A stretch of DNA of 64,000 bases from Rhabdophis nuchalis (taxonomy: Eukaryota > Chordata > Lepidosauria > Squamata > Natricidae), in contig CM077643.1 in assembly GCA_039707465.1 (NCBI GenBank), positions 39,766,605-39,830,604 on the forward strand. The letters are read 5' to 3'. Shown piece after piece: positions 52,245-63,144 of the stretch. A program made the translations under genes and the position numbers. Every line of letters starts with the position of its first letter. Position 1 is the stretch's first letter. The notes under the pieces were generated by a model, which did not search any database, was not told where the DNA came from, and was given only the letters and a program-made list of their open reading frames with translations.

Positions 52245-53064
52245 CAGGAATGTGTTGCTGACAGTTTTACTACCAGTTCGCAACCTGTACATGTCAGGTG
52301 CGCGCACGTCAGGGGTGGGTTCCTGCCAGTTCTAACCTCTTCTATAGAAGAGGTTCCACAAATCTACAGTGCCTTTTAGAACCAGTTCCAGCTCCCTCCC
52401 CCCGCCCATCCACATATCATCAAGAGGAAGAGCCAGAGAAGGGATTCTGGGAGTTGAACTCCACAAGTCTTAAAGCTGTCAAGTTTGAACACCCCTGGGG
52501 GTTTTTTTTTTCTAAAGGGTTAGGGGTGCAGGGGTCTTGTAATTTGACAGCTTCAAGACTTGCGTGCTTCAAATGCCAGAGTTTCTGAGCCAACATTTTG
52601 GTTGCTAAGCAAGAGCGTTGTTAAATGAGTTTCACCACGTTTTACAAGTTGGCCACGCCCACCCAGTCACATGACTGCCAAACCACTCCCACTCGGTCAC
52701 ATGGCCGGCAAGATACTCCTATCTGGTCACATGGGGGCAAGACGCTCCCACCCGGTCACATAGCTGTCAAGCCACTCCCACAAAGCAGGCCACACCTACA
52801 GAAGAGGTTCTAAAAAAATTTGAAACCCACCACTGGTGCACATGTACTGTTCAATGTAAATTGTTCTTCGTGCATGCGCAGAACAATTTACAGTGAACTG
52901 CGCACATGCAGTCACTAAAATCCAAAATGGTGGTGGCCCAGAGGCAGCGAGGAAACTGGTTTGGGGGTGTGGCAGGCCTGAGTTGCTGCCGGTTCTGCAA
53001 CCGAAGCCTGAATTCCACTACCGGTTCGACTGAACTGGGCCGAACCAGGAACAAGCCACCTCTG
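52245..53064. mobile_element. hAT MITE (outer), host of another MITE
   Basis: Starts CAGGAATGTGTTGCTGAC and ends GGAACAAGCCACCTCTG. Perfect duplication CCCTGTGG (52237-52244 and 53065-53072). The interior has GTAAATTGTTCTTCGTGC and CAGAACAATTTACAGTG arms. Interrupted by 52310-52835. Related to 58584-59658. Confidence 0.85.
52310..52835. mobile_element. hAT MITE (inner), 'GGTGGGTTCCT' group
   Basis: Ends CAGGGGTGGGTTCCTGCCAG and GAAACCCACCACTG. Flanks GCGCACGT (52302-52309) and GTGCACAT (52836-52843) match at 6 of 8. Contains tandem CCACTCCCAC...GGTCACATG units (52660-52790). Confidence 0.8.
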
Positions 53065-53172
53065 CCCTGTGGGCCTACAGTATAAATCACAGGCATTTGC
53101 CTGCAGTTCCTCAGTTTCATTCTTGAGTCAATAAATACTGTTGAAGCTATGCTGGTCTGGTTCTTGCCTACT

Positions 53173-53278
53173 ACACAATAGAAGGCTGAGTCAACCTTGA
53201 GCCAGTCAGAATCAAACTCCTGGCAGTGAGCAGAGTCAGCCTGCAATTCTGTATTCTAACCACTGTGCCCCCAGATTG
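53173..53278 (-). mobile_element. tRNA-derived SINE head fragment
   Basis: AGAAGGCTGAGTCAACCTTG then the complement of the tRNA-like head with B-box-like AATCAAACTCC. The 3' tail is missing. Confidence 0.6.
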
Positions 53279-54239
53279 CTGGTATAATGGGTGGTCACTT
53301 GGGACAAATGTTGAACGTAGTGTCACACTGATGCAACACAAGCCCAACCTTTTGCATGTTCTATGCATCTTGACATCCCATAAAATACACAAGGGAAAGT
53401 GGGAGAACCTAATGCAAGAGCTTAACCCTGTTTTTGTCAGTTTTGCAAAAAATACCAGATCCATTGGATGACTCTGGCAGGGCCATTCAAACTACAAGGT
53501 CAAGGTTAGGTCAAATATGGCAAGATGGGGCATGAAATGTCACAATGCACCTCCCCCTCTTGCAATATAGGCACGACCATATTGCACGTACAAAAATCAT
53601 GTATTTTTTATTTGCTAAAATTTGGTTTTGGTACATACGTTGAGGTCATACCTGTATTCCAAAGGGACAACACTTGCATTGTGTTTTGTTTTCAATTTAA
53701 TCACCCCTCTCACGTCTACGTATGGAAAAAACAAAATCCACTCTTGATTGGAACTGACCTAATTTGAATGTTGGGATCAATCCAGATCTTTGAATCCATT
53801 TGAAATTCCAATGCTGTGTAGGTGATTTTTCCAAGAGAATCAATTCAACCAATTGGATTAGACGGAATATGCTCTGGATTACTCCGCAGGCAACTTTCCA
53901 TTTTCTTTTTAACAGCAGTTTGGAAGATATGTATCAGCAACTACCTACATTTACGTGCACGGCTCCTTTGATTTAACTCTCCTATAACAAAGCCAGAATG
54001 CCCATACCCTGATTGCCACATAGTTGGATGACAATAATGCACTCCGAAGAGGGCAGCCCTTGGAGACGTTGTGGAGTTCCCATCGACCCAAAATGCAGTG
54101 CAAAATTGTTGGCCAGTCTTGCTGTAAAAGAGGACCACAGCTGAAGATCTTGCACTAGTTATTAAAGGCTTCTAGACTGGAAGTATTGGTTATTATCCTC
54201 AGAGTCAAACGGCACCCTATTCGAATTGAATTGTTCTGT
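53279..54239. other. Unique DNA, no gene seen
   Basis: 53755-53880 repeats GAATCAATTCAACCAATTGG-like words, also seen at 4985-5215. Frames of 65-81 codons lack motifs. Confidence 0.35.
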
Positions 54240-54687
54240 CCAATGAAAACATCAGTGGTGCCAGGCCTGCAGTCCTATTCCTTTTAGGATCTTTGGCCTG
54301 CCACACTTTCTCTTATTTTATGCTGTTTCATTAGTGGGCAGTTGGGAGGGGGGAATAGTAAGGAATAGAATGTGTTTGTTTTCAAAATAAATACAAAAAT
54401 CGTTTCTAGAAGCTCAAGGTCATTCTTTGTCTCCACACCTCTGCACCTGACCAGCACTAGCTGGGTAGAGATGCCAGCATGGCAGTGGAAGATTGGACCA
54501 TGCGATGGATGTATGGGTGTGGGGCAGTGGTGGGTTTCAAATTTTTTTAGAACCTACTCTGTAGGTGTGGCCTATTTTGTGGACGTGGCTTGGCAGTCAT
54601 GTGACAGGGTGATAAAATGTGGTGAAACTCATTTAACAATGCTCTTGCTTAGCAACCAAAATTTTGGACTCAATTGTGATGATAAAT

Positions 54688-54770
<83 letters not shown>

Positions 54771-55195
54771 CCTTCCTTTCCTTTCCTTTCCTTCCCGTTG
54801 GGTCACTGGCAGCGGCGGGCCAGATTTACTTCCAGGTACGCCAGTGGAACCCCCTCTCACCGGTTCTCTAAATTTCACCAACCGGCTCTGCAGAAACCCA
54901 CCACTGGTGTGGGGACAAGATCATGAACTTTCAACTGGGTGGGAATCCCAGGAAGCTTTCCGATTCGGGATTCCCACAGATGTACCAACATGTCTCTCTT
55001 ATTACATTGGAAGTTTAAGGATAGCTCTGCCTTGGACTCTGATTTATTTCTGGATGATATTTGGAACACTGTCAAGTGGAGGCTCTGCTCTGAAGTACCC
55101 CCAATGACCATAGGAGATGAGGGACAACTAGAATACATTTTTGGAGGTGGTCCCCCACTTGAGAAACTCTTTATTCTTAGAAATTTACAGAGCCC
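54240..55195 (+). repeat. Unclassified dispersed repeat, copy 1
   Basis: Shares a long collinear region with 62150-62600: AGGATCTTTGGCCTGCCA, CACCTCTGCACCTGACCAG, AACTTTCAACTGGGTGGG and CTTTGCCTTGGACTC-like blocks. It contains the MITE 54525-54906. It may be an LTR or another interspersed repeat. No clear TG...CA ends. Confidence 0.55.
54525..54906. mobile_element. hAT MITE carrying (TTTC)n
   Basis: Ends CAGTGGTGGGTTTC and GAAACCCACCACTG. Perfect duplication GTGTGGGG (54517-54524 and 54907-54914). It has a (TTTC)n tract at 54689-54770 and is the reverse orientation of 33249-33623. The copy of the host repeat at 62400 shows the site without the insertion. Confidence 0.92.
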
Positions 55196-55294
55196 CTTAC
55201 CTCCCCCCCCCCCCCATCCAGATGATGGACAACGATCTCGAAAGTGACTTTTCTTCTGTGATATGATTGCAATTTGGAAGGTGATCATATATAG

Positions 55295-55748
55295 CAGTGA
55301 GGGATAACCTTTTGGTCGTTGCATGCCAAAAGCGCCCCGCCCTCACCGCACATGCTCACATGACCCCCTGTGTGTGCCCCACTCCTGTGCATGTGTATGC
55401 CACCCCCTGCCCCCCTGCCCCCTGTGCATGTGTGTGTGATCCCCAGCAATCCCCCCCACCCCATGCATGTATACATGATCCCCTGCATGCGCCCCACCCC
55501 CTGAACATGCATGCATGACCACATACATGTGTGCATGACCCCCATGCATGTGCACCACACACGTGAGTGTGTGTCTCCTGCAGGTGCCCGCCCCCTGCAC
55601 ATGCACAGCAGAGACTCAAAAACCAGCTGGCTGATGGGAGGTGAGAATGTATATGTGCTGGAGCTGAGCTGGGGCGATGGCTTGCGTGCCCACAGAGAGG
55701 GCTCTGTGTGCCACTCGTGGCACACATGCCATAGGTTCGCCATCACGG
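55295..55748. mobile_element. hAT-type MITE, 'GGCGAACC' group, copy 3
   Basis: Ends CAGTGAGGGATAACCTTTTG and GGTTCGCCATCACGG. Flanks ATATATAG (55287-55294) and GTACATAG (55749-55756) match at 6 of 8. The interior repeats CCCCTGTGCATGTGTG-type units. Frames across it are repetitive and not genes. Confidence 0.8.
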
Positions 55749-55756
55749 GTACATAG

Positions 55757-57001
55757 ATATTGAACATAGAGATAATATTCTTGATATTATTCACCAAGTA
55801 AATAAAGAGCAGCTATTGGGAATAAATAAACTTATCATCATCAGTAGATGAAATCCCATAGCTGCCTGTAGGGACCATGAGTCTTTCTTGCCCAAATTCT
55901 CTCTCCTCCCTCTTTAACCTTTGAAGTCCTCCCCATGGACCTTTGCTCAAAGCAAAGTTTGGAGTTCAGAGGGAGATGTAATCTTTCTAAGCCACTGACT
56001 CACAAAGTGATAACCAAGGCAAAGATGGGAAGTTGACTAGATTATCAAAATCCCATCTAAGTCACAGAATATTAACATTCAATATCTGTAGTTTGTTTAA
56101 TGTTTGGCATTTGCAGAAGGAAAAAAGAGAGAGACGTATTTGCACAGATCATTAGCATCCCCAGTTCAGAAGATAATAGTCTCTGATATCTGTTCACATT
56201 TTTAAGGATGCAACTTAAATGAAAAATAGACTTGCTTTTGGTCTAATAAGCCTACAGTCGCTGTAGGCGGTCTCAAAATATCTTACAGATGACTACATTA
56301 GCTTCTATTTCTCTCTCTGTGTCTTTCTCTCTCAAGACTATGGTATATGTTTGTGTATTTAGGCAACATTTTTACAGAAGCACTGATAATATTTATCCAT
56401 TGGGCTGGAGCAGTTTTCAGTTAAAAAAAAAACAAGCTGCATTTGAAAGTTGCATTTACATAGGAACCTGTTGTATTCCAAGCACTTTGCATGATTTTCC
56501 ATATTGTGCTAATACATAATGCAATAGGGCTGCTGTTTTTGCAACCAGACTTACTATAATGCCTAAAGGCTATCAATAAATAAACCATGATTTGTTCAAA
56601 ACCAGTTAATCATACTCTTTGAAACCATAATTTAGTCTTCAATTACCGACCAACTGTGGTCCAGCAAGATATATGGAAGGAACAAGTTATGCATTTATTG
56701 TTTTATGGGAAAAACCTGATACGTTTTTGATCCCAGCTATATTTCTAGCGAATCCCAAAGATAACAACATACAAAAATGGCTTAGAAACAAAGGAAAATC
56801 AGACAGGAACTGAATAAACTGGGCATGATTACTGTATTTACCTGCAAAACTGACCCTGCTTATTCATTAGACTGGACTTTATGGAGGGGGTTGAAACTAT
56901 TTCATGAATCCAGGAAATTTCTTGTGTTGAAATGTAGTCTGGTGCTGTGGTTTAAGAGAGATTCCTTCCCAGATGGCAAAGAGACAGGAGACCTTGGAAT
57001 G
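55757..57001. other. Unique DNA, no gene seen
   Basis: 56040-56420 is repeat-free with pyrimidine-rich and AT-rich words. No coding pattern. Confidence 0.4.
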
Positions 57002-57009
57002 TCTGAAAG

Positions 57010-57278
57010 CAGAGGTGGGCTTCACATAATTTAATGACTGGTTCACCTAGGGAAGAACCAAAAATGTGAGTATGCGGCTTCAAACACACGGCGATTTCCT
57101 ATGTGTGGCTTCCAGCACACCTTCTTGGGCAGTCGCAGTGAGTAGATGGGCAAGGTGCATAAATCAGCTGGGCTGCATGGGTGGAGTGAGCAAGTCAAAG
57201 AGTGAGATATATAGGACTGGATAACGCCAGGGAGGTGGGCGGTCCAAACCGGTCCAAACCATCAGCAGCCCACCTCTG
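57010..57278. mobile_element. hAT MITE, 'GGTGGGCTTC' variant
   Basis: Ends CAGAGGTGGGCTTCACAT and CAGCAGCCCACCTCTG. Perfect duplication TCTGAAAG (57002-57009 and 57279-57286). Confidence 0.9.
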
Positions 57279-57381
57279 TCTGAAAGGCAAGAAGAAGGAA
57301 AAGCTGGACCATCCCTAGCAGTCTATTATTCCGCAAATAACTACTTTAATCTGGCAAGATTTCTGTCTGTAGAGAAATTTA

Positions 57382-57632
57382 ATTAATTTAATTTATTAAT
57401 TTATAGACCGCCCCCTCTCCCCCATGGGGACTCGGGGCGGTGCACAGGAAATTAAAAATCCAAAAATACAACAATATACAAATACAAAATGTTAAAACCG
57501 AATTAAATTAACCCCTGTGCTAAAATCACTATTAAAACCCTTAAAACCCTAACAATACCCCTAAAATTTTTTATACAATTTCATTCTGCGGCTAGGAATG
57601 TAACATTAGGCCAGGCCGGCCTGATGGAAGAA
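57382..57632 (-). mobile_element. L2 LINE 3' end
   Basis: AATTTAATT-rich tail, CCGCCCCCTCTCCCCCATGG and AGGCCGGCCTGATGGAAG. Only the last few codons are included. Confidence 0.85.
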
Positions 57633-58583
57633 GTGAGTAGAAGTGAAACTACTCAGAAGCAGCTCCACATATTATTCTTGGCTTTTGGATCTTGCATTTT
57701 TTTCATTTATAGGATTTCTAGGTAAGAAAAAAATAGTTAAATGCCATAATAAGCTCTAATACAATTTTAACATAGTGGGTATTTTCAATTGGGAGGAATA
57801 ATTGTCTCTTGCAAATCAAGAAAAAAAAAGCGGGAACCACTCCACATGCAATCACTCCATTTCCCACAATTTATCCATCCACCATAGTCTTCTGTGTTTA
57901 GTGTCTCCCCCACCCAAACAAAATCCCATTAAATATATAGCTCTCAGCAACTGAAAATGCATCTCAAAGTCATGGCCCATGAGCCACCTGTGGTTCACCA
58001 AGTAATTTTCTGTCGCTAGAACCACACTTAGAGGAGAGGGAAAGTCACTTGGGCATGAATCTCTCAATAACAAAGGTCCACCCAAAAGAAGGCAGTCATG
58101 CTCCATGACTATATCAGAGGATAAAACAAGTGAGACAAGAGACAACTACAGCTCCTGGTAAAAATCACATCTCTGACCAAGGTCAGCAATCTGCTATCCT
58201 ATTTCTGACAGTCCTTTTCCTGCTATGTCCTTAATGAGTGGAGGCACTTTCTCAAGTTCTGGGCTGGAGGGAAGCCAATATCCTCCTTTTACCTCCCTCC
58301 ATTTATCCATCAGTCTATTATTGTAGTTGCTGAGATTTTCAGAGACTGTGGCATTAACCAGGCTCATTGCAGGCGGAGAGAGAGAGAGTAGTTTCCTGCC
58401 CAGGCATGAGAGAAAAAGCTATGCTTCTAGCTCTGCAATGCGGTGCAGCCAGGACCAGGTCTGAGTCTGCGTCTTCTCCACTTTTCTGTTCCCTTTTCTA
58501 TTACTACAGTTTATACTTGCTACTTAGATCTACTTCAGGAATTGCTTCAGGTGGCCTGTTTGACCAGTCCTGCTCCCTCATAC
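57633..58583. other. Unique DNA, no gene seen
   Basis: Small frames without motifs. A (GA)n-like stretch at 58377-58388. Confidence 0.4.
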
Positions 58584-59658
58584 CAGAGGTGGATTGCTGC
58601 CGGTTTGGCCCGGTTCAGACGGACTGGTAGTGGAATTCAGGCCTGAGTCACAGAACCGGCAGCGACCCAGGCCTTACATGCCCCAAACCGGTTGCCTTAC
58701 CACTGCCAATGCCGCTGCCATGTTGGATTCTAGTGACTGCATGTGCGCAGTTCACTGTAAATTGTTCTGCACATACGTACATCACAATTTACATTGAACA
58801 GTGCATGTGTGCAACATTGCGCACATTAATTAATTTAATTTAATTTATTTCAATTTATATACCACACCTTCTCCACCGAAATGGACCCAGGGCGGTGCAC
58901 AGGAATTTAAAACAAACAATAATAAAAATACAATAAATACAATAAATAGGTAAAAAAGAATTAAATCACAGCCTGTGCTAAAATTCCCCCTAAAAATCTA
59001 ACCTAACATCCATTTACGTCTTTGGCAGAAGCTATATTACAAAAGTCTAAACTATTACGCAAGACCAGCTTGCTGGAAAAAAATATGTTTTAAGTGAACG
59101 GTGAAAGAGGGGAAGGTCCGTGATAGTGCGAAGTTTGGGGGGTAGGTCGTTCCAGAGGGCCGGCCCTGCCACAGAGAAGGACCTACCCCTGGGCACCGCT
59201 AGCCGGCATTGACCGGCGGTTGGTACCCTCAGTAGGCCCTCTCTGTGGGAGCGTATCGGACGCAGGGAGGTATGTGGCAGGAGACGGTCCCGCAAGTAGC
59301 TAGGCCCTGAGCCATGGAGCGATTTGAAGATAGTAACAAGCACCTTGAAGCGCACCCGGAAGGCCATCGGTAGCCAGTGCAGCTCGCGCAGGAGAGGTGT
59401 TACGTGGGAATAACAAGAAGCTCCCAGAATCCCCCGCGCGGCCGCATTCTGAACCAACTGGAGCCTCCGGGTGCACCTCAAGGGGAGCCCCATGTAGAGA
59501 GCGTTACAATAGTCTAAGCGAGACGTCACGAGTGCTTGAGTGACAGTGCGGAGGGCGTCTCGGTCCAGACGCCCTGGTCACGGCCGTCACATGGTCGTCC
59601 AGGGACAGCCGCGAATCCAGGAGGACGCCGTAATAAAACTGGCAGCAACCCACCCCTG
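58584..59658. mobile_element. hAT MITE split by an L2 copy
   Basis: Ends CAGAGGTGGATTGCTGCCGG and CTGGCAGCAACCCACCCCTG. Flanks CCTCATAC (58576-58583) and CTTCATAT (59659-59666) match at 6 of 8. It shares the CACTGTAAATTGTTCTGCAC arms with 52245-53064. An L2 copy sits between ~58828 and 59632. Confidence 0.85.
58828..59632 (-). mobile_element. L2 LINE 3' part in MITE
   Basis: Frame 59047-59529 encodes S-R-L-D-Y-C-N-A-L through L-W-N-D-L-P. Near 59568 a deletion of ~50 bp joins CGGTCCA to GACGCCCTGG. 3' tail of TTTAATT units. Younger than its MITE host. Confidence 0.88.
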
Positions 59659-59666
59659 CTTCATAT

Positions 59667-60401
59667 GTTGATGGAGGACAATGGCAGGATCCATTCAGGC
59701 AGGATTTTCAGCATTTCTACATTGTATTAGAGTATCATATCCTTCTGAAATTGCCTGAAACCTTTTGATCTTTATGAGTTCAGCAATCTCTTTCGTGCTG
59801 TACTTAGGGGCAAGGCCAACAATTTTGCTGCCCTTAACCACAGCACAAAACAGATTGCCTGAAACCTTTTGATCTTTATGAATTCAGCAATCTCAGGGGG
59901 TCTCAACTGATACAATGAGTTTTAAACACACAAGACTTGTTAATTGATGAGGTACTTGTAATCAGTCTCACAGGTAACCTCCATCTGCATAACCAACCCC
60001 TCTTCGCCTCTTCTTTCCACCTATACTTCATTGAAATTTAAATCCCGTATCCGTCTAGCCACTCCATGCATCTGATGAAGTGAGCTGCATCTCACAATAG
60101 CATATGATTTTTTATTAAAAGTTGTTATTACCGGGTCCTACCAGACTTCTTCTGATTAAATGAGATTGAGAGCTTTGGGTTATTACTTTAATCTGCATAG
60201 GCAGGTTCTGGGTTATCTAAAGATAATGATTTGTGTTGAGCCCCCTTCAAAAATGTATTCCGCATTGAATGCAGGGAACCAACCTCTTTACTTCATGTAA
60301 AAAAAAAAGATAAATACATCAGTTTATCATGTTAGATTAACTTTTATTTTTTTTAAATATCATTTTATTATTTCCGTTAACTCATTACAGATTAGGGGAA
60401 G
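59667..60401. other. Unclassified repeat-like DNA
   Basis: A ~40-bp sequence beginning TTGCCTGAAACCTTTTGATC occurs at 59743 and 59857. CATCTGATGAAGTGAGCTGC at 60069 resembles the 3' region of a widespread amniote repeat. No gene. Confidence 0.35.
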
Positions 60402-60770
60402 GTAGCAATATCTATATCACTTAGACCAGGGATTCCCAAACTTGGCAACTTGAAGACGCGTGGACTTCAAATCCCAGAATTCTCCAGCCAGCTCTGCTGG
60501 ATGGAGAATTCTGGGAGTTGAAGTCCACGCGTCTTAAAGTTGCCAAGTTTGGGAACCCCTGACTTAGACTTATATACCGCCCTCTCTAAGCGGTTTACAA
60601 AATCAGCCTATTGCCCCCAACAATCTGGTCCTCATTTTACTGATCTTGGAAGAATGGAAGGCTGAGTCAACCCTGAGCCAGTGAAAGTTGATCTGCCACA
60701 TTGCAGGCAGCCGGCAGGCAGCAGAAATAGCCTGCAGTACTGCATTCTAACCGCTGTGCCACTGTGGCTC
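60402..60770 (-). mobile_element. tRNA-derived SINE with L2-like tail, split
   Basis: Minus-strand head GTGGCACAGCGGTTAGAATG, body GGTTGACTCAGCCTTCCATT and AGGACCAGATTGTTGGGGGC, tail AACCGCTTAGAGAGGGCGG then ATATAAGTCT. The tail resembles the L2 3' end. A palindromic MITE interrupts it. Confidence 0.82.
60427..60561. mobile_element. Palindromic hAT-like MITE
   Basis: 135 bp, ends CAGGGATTCCCAAACTTGGC and the near complement. Perfect duplication ACTTAGAC (60419-60426 and 60562-60569). The arms carry GTGGACTTCAAATCCCAG. A hairpin of almost the whole length is possible. Confidence 0.92.
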
Positions 60771-60783
60771 TTGAATAAAGTCT

Positions 60784-61440
60784 CAGTAGCTCAACTTCTG
60801 GCAACTTCATGGAAAACATTAGTGTAACTTTTATGTCTTTCTTCCAGAACATTTCTTTCTTCCATAATTTCAACTGCGAAACTGTGACCATCCTAGACCA
60901 AGCCAAGTCCAAAAATACTAAAGAATTTCTAGAAGCCTGGTGTAAGTTAGCCATCAATAAACACATAGACATAAACAATATCTACATACTGTGCGAAAGA
61001 GACAATGAACATGCCAAACAGAGAAAAACATCTCTCCACAAGAAAGAAATATCTAGATGATTATAGATTAATTCCAAGATGAATATCAGACCAACATCAA
61101 GAAGTAAACAATATTCCAATCAAGAACTTCCAACTAAGCTAACAGTAAACAGCCCAACCAAGTGAACTCCCAAAACATTGTCAGGGCAAGCCACTAGAAT
61201 AAAAACTGAGAGCAAACCCCATTCCTTACTAGCAGTAATGATGTTACCTAGTTTGGTAATGAAATGTCTGCAAGAAAAAAAGCCAAACTCAGAGAGCTCA
61301 AGGACTCTCTCATTCCAGAATATATTCCCCTTAACTTTTCAGACTAGCGTACAGGTCTGGGATCCCCTGGTAGTTTCCCATCTAACTGTCAATCATATTT
61401 GACCCTGGCCATATCAGAGATCAACTAATGAAGTCTGCCT
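60784..61440 (+). pseudogene. Penelope-like element 3' end
   Basis: Plus frame 60809-61060 has T-I-L-D-Q-A, then K-E-F-L-E-A-W and I-N-K-H-I-D-I-N-N-I-Y, the characteristic C-terminal end of Penelope-like proteins next to the GIY-YIG endonuclease. Catalytic RT and most of the endonuclease are absent. The 3' UTR has AATGATGTTACCTAGTTTGG and AATGAAATGTCTGCAAG, whose complement is at 12081 and 18833. Confidence 0.65.
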
Positions 61441-62149
61441 AGATATTGGTACCTAGTTCAGTGGTATCTTAAACTAGCTAACCAAGAAAAACTGATGCCT
61501 TGCAAAGGAGAAAAGCAGAGTTCACCATTTGGCATCTTTCCTGCATCCATTTGAAATATGACTATGTTCTTTCCTAATAAAATATAAGGCTTCAGGTGAG
61601 ATGCTTTGCTAATATCCAGACACTATTCTTAAAACAGTCCTGAGGAAATCTTGGATTTGTTCTGATAAGCTGCTTGTTTTTAGCCTCAGAGGGAATTATG
61701 GCTATTTTATTTGGCAAAACTGCATTACTCAAAAGCAGCATCTTTAGCAACCTTCCTTTGTGTGCTATCAAACTACCAGGAGGATTGTTTCAAGCCAGGC
61801 TGGTGAATTATTTAATGCCTATATTTTACTAAATTAAAATGGAATCGCAACGTATGAGAAAGAGAGAAAAGCTTTTAGACTGAAGCTGATATTGCCAAGA
61901 TCTTCAGGAAATGCACCCTGGAGCCAAATGATTTGCTCAGTTTCAAGACAAATTGCAGTATTTCTAAGAAAAATACCTAGGAATGTTTACAGTCTCATTA
62001 CTCTGGATTTTGCCAAATTGCTTTGTTGACTTCATAACTCTCTTTCAGACCAGGCCTTTAGCCAACCTCTTTAATCTTCATTCTCAAACCACATTGGGAT
62101 TTGCAATAGTCCTGTAATTCTATCTATGCCTGTCTATCTGGTCTGTGTC
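61441..62149. promoter_or_regulatory. Unique DNA, weak CNE candidate
   Basis: 61560-62060 is repeat-free with balanced composition and words like GGTGAATTATTTAATGCC and GATAAGCTGCTTG. No frame. It may be a conserved non-coding segment or just unique DNA. Confidence 0.2.
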
Positions 62150-62600
62150 AGACCTGTAGCCATCTATTCTTTTGGATCTTTGGCCTGCCATACTTTCTAT
62201 TATTCTACTATGCATTTTCTATTGTGGGAAAATGGGAGGGGGGATTGTAGAAGTGAGATGTGATGTAGCCATAACAAAATTCTTTCTAGAAAGCCAAGGT
62301 CATCCTTAGTCTCTGCACCTCTGCACCTGGCCAGAACTGTATGTGTGGAACTGCCAACATGGCAGTGGGAGATTGGACAATGTGATGGACTTGTGGATGT
62401 GGGGGAAAGATCTTGAACTTTCAACTAGGTGGGGAAAACCGGGAAGCTTTCAGATTTGGGTTTTCCCAGATGTGCCAACATGGCTCTCTTAATAAATTGG
62501 AACTTTGAGCAATACTTTGCCTTGGACTCAGATTTACTTTTGGATGCTATTTAGAACCCTGACCCTCTGCCTTGAAGGGCTGGTATGAATCTGTGATTTC
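62150..62600 (+). repeat. Unclassified dispersed repeat, copy 2
   Basis: Collinear with 54240-55195 without the MITE: TGGATCTTTGGCCTGCCATA, CACCTCTGCACCTGGCCAG, GTGGATGTGGGGGAAAG and AACTTTCAACTAGGTGGGG. Confidence 0.55.
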
Positions 62601-63144
62601 AGGGTCTCATTGTAGTGAAGTAGAATAATAGAATCCTGAAAGCCTCTGATCTATCTTATATTGAACGAAGTTAAGGTGAGGTTTATTTATTAAACCTATA
62701 GCATATCATACATGAACTAGTATATATATTAACATTTCACCTACTGTAGATTAGTAAAGCACAATAAAATATGCTTAAATGTTTTATGCTCAAATACCAA
62801 TGTCTAGGCCATCTAAACATTGAAGCGCAGCATCATTTATATTTTCTAAAAAAATCACATATTGGACCTGTATATACTCAGCTTATAGCCAGTCACAATG
62901 TGATATCTTGTTTGATGTGATGCTCTGCAGTCATACTCAAGGAAGGAGACTATGTCCCATTTATACAGATAATTCAATCTCACACATCTCTCTTCCTCAG
63001 GCCTTTGCAATGTCTTCTGCAAGACCTCCATTAATGACTTGTTTCTTCCTACCCACCAGCCAGATCTGAAGCCCCTTTGAAAGCTGTGGGAATTGGGAAC
63101 GTTTAGAACAGAAGACAAACTGGACAGTGGATATGATAGCATTC
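62601..63144. other. Unique DNA, no gene seen
   Basis: No feature recognised; a 95-codon minus frame (62855-63142) has no motif. Confidence 0.4.

Noticed and set aside
55285..55797. 170-codon minus frame rich in Cys, His, Met
   Set aside because: Produced by CATGTGTG-type repeats inside a hAT MITE.
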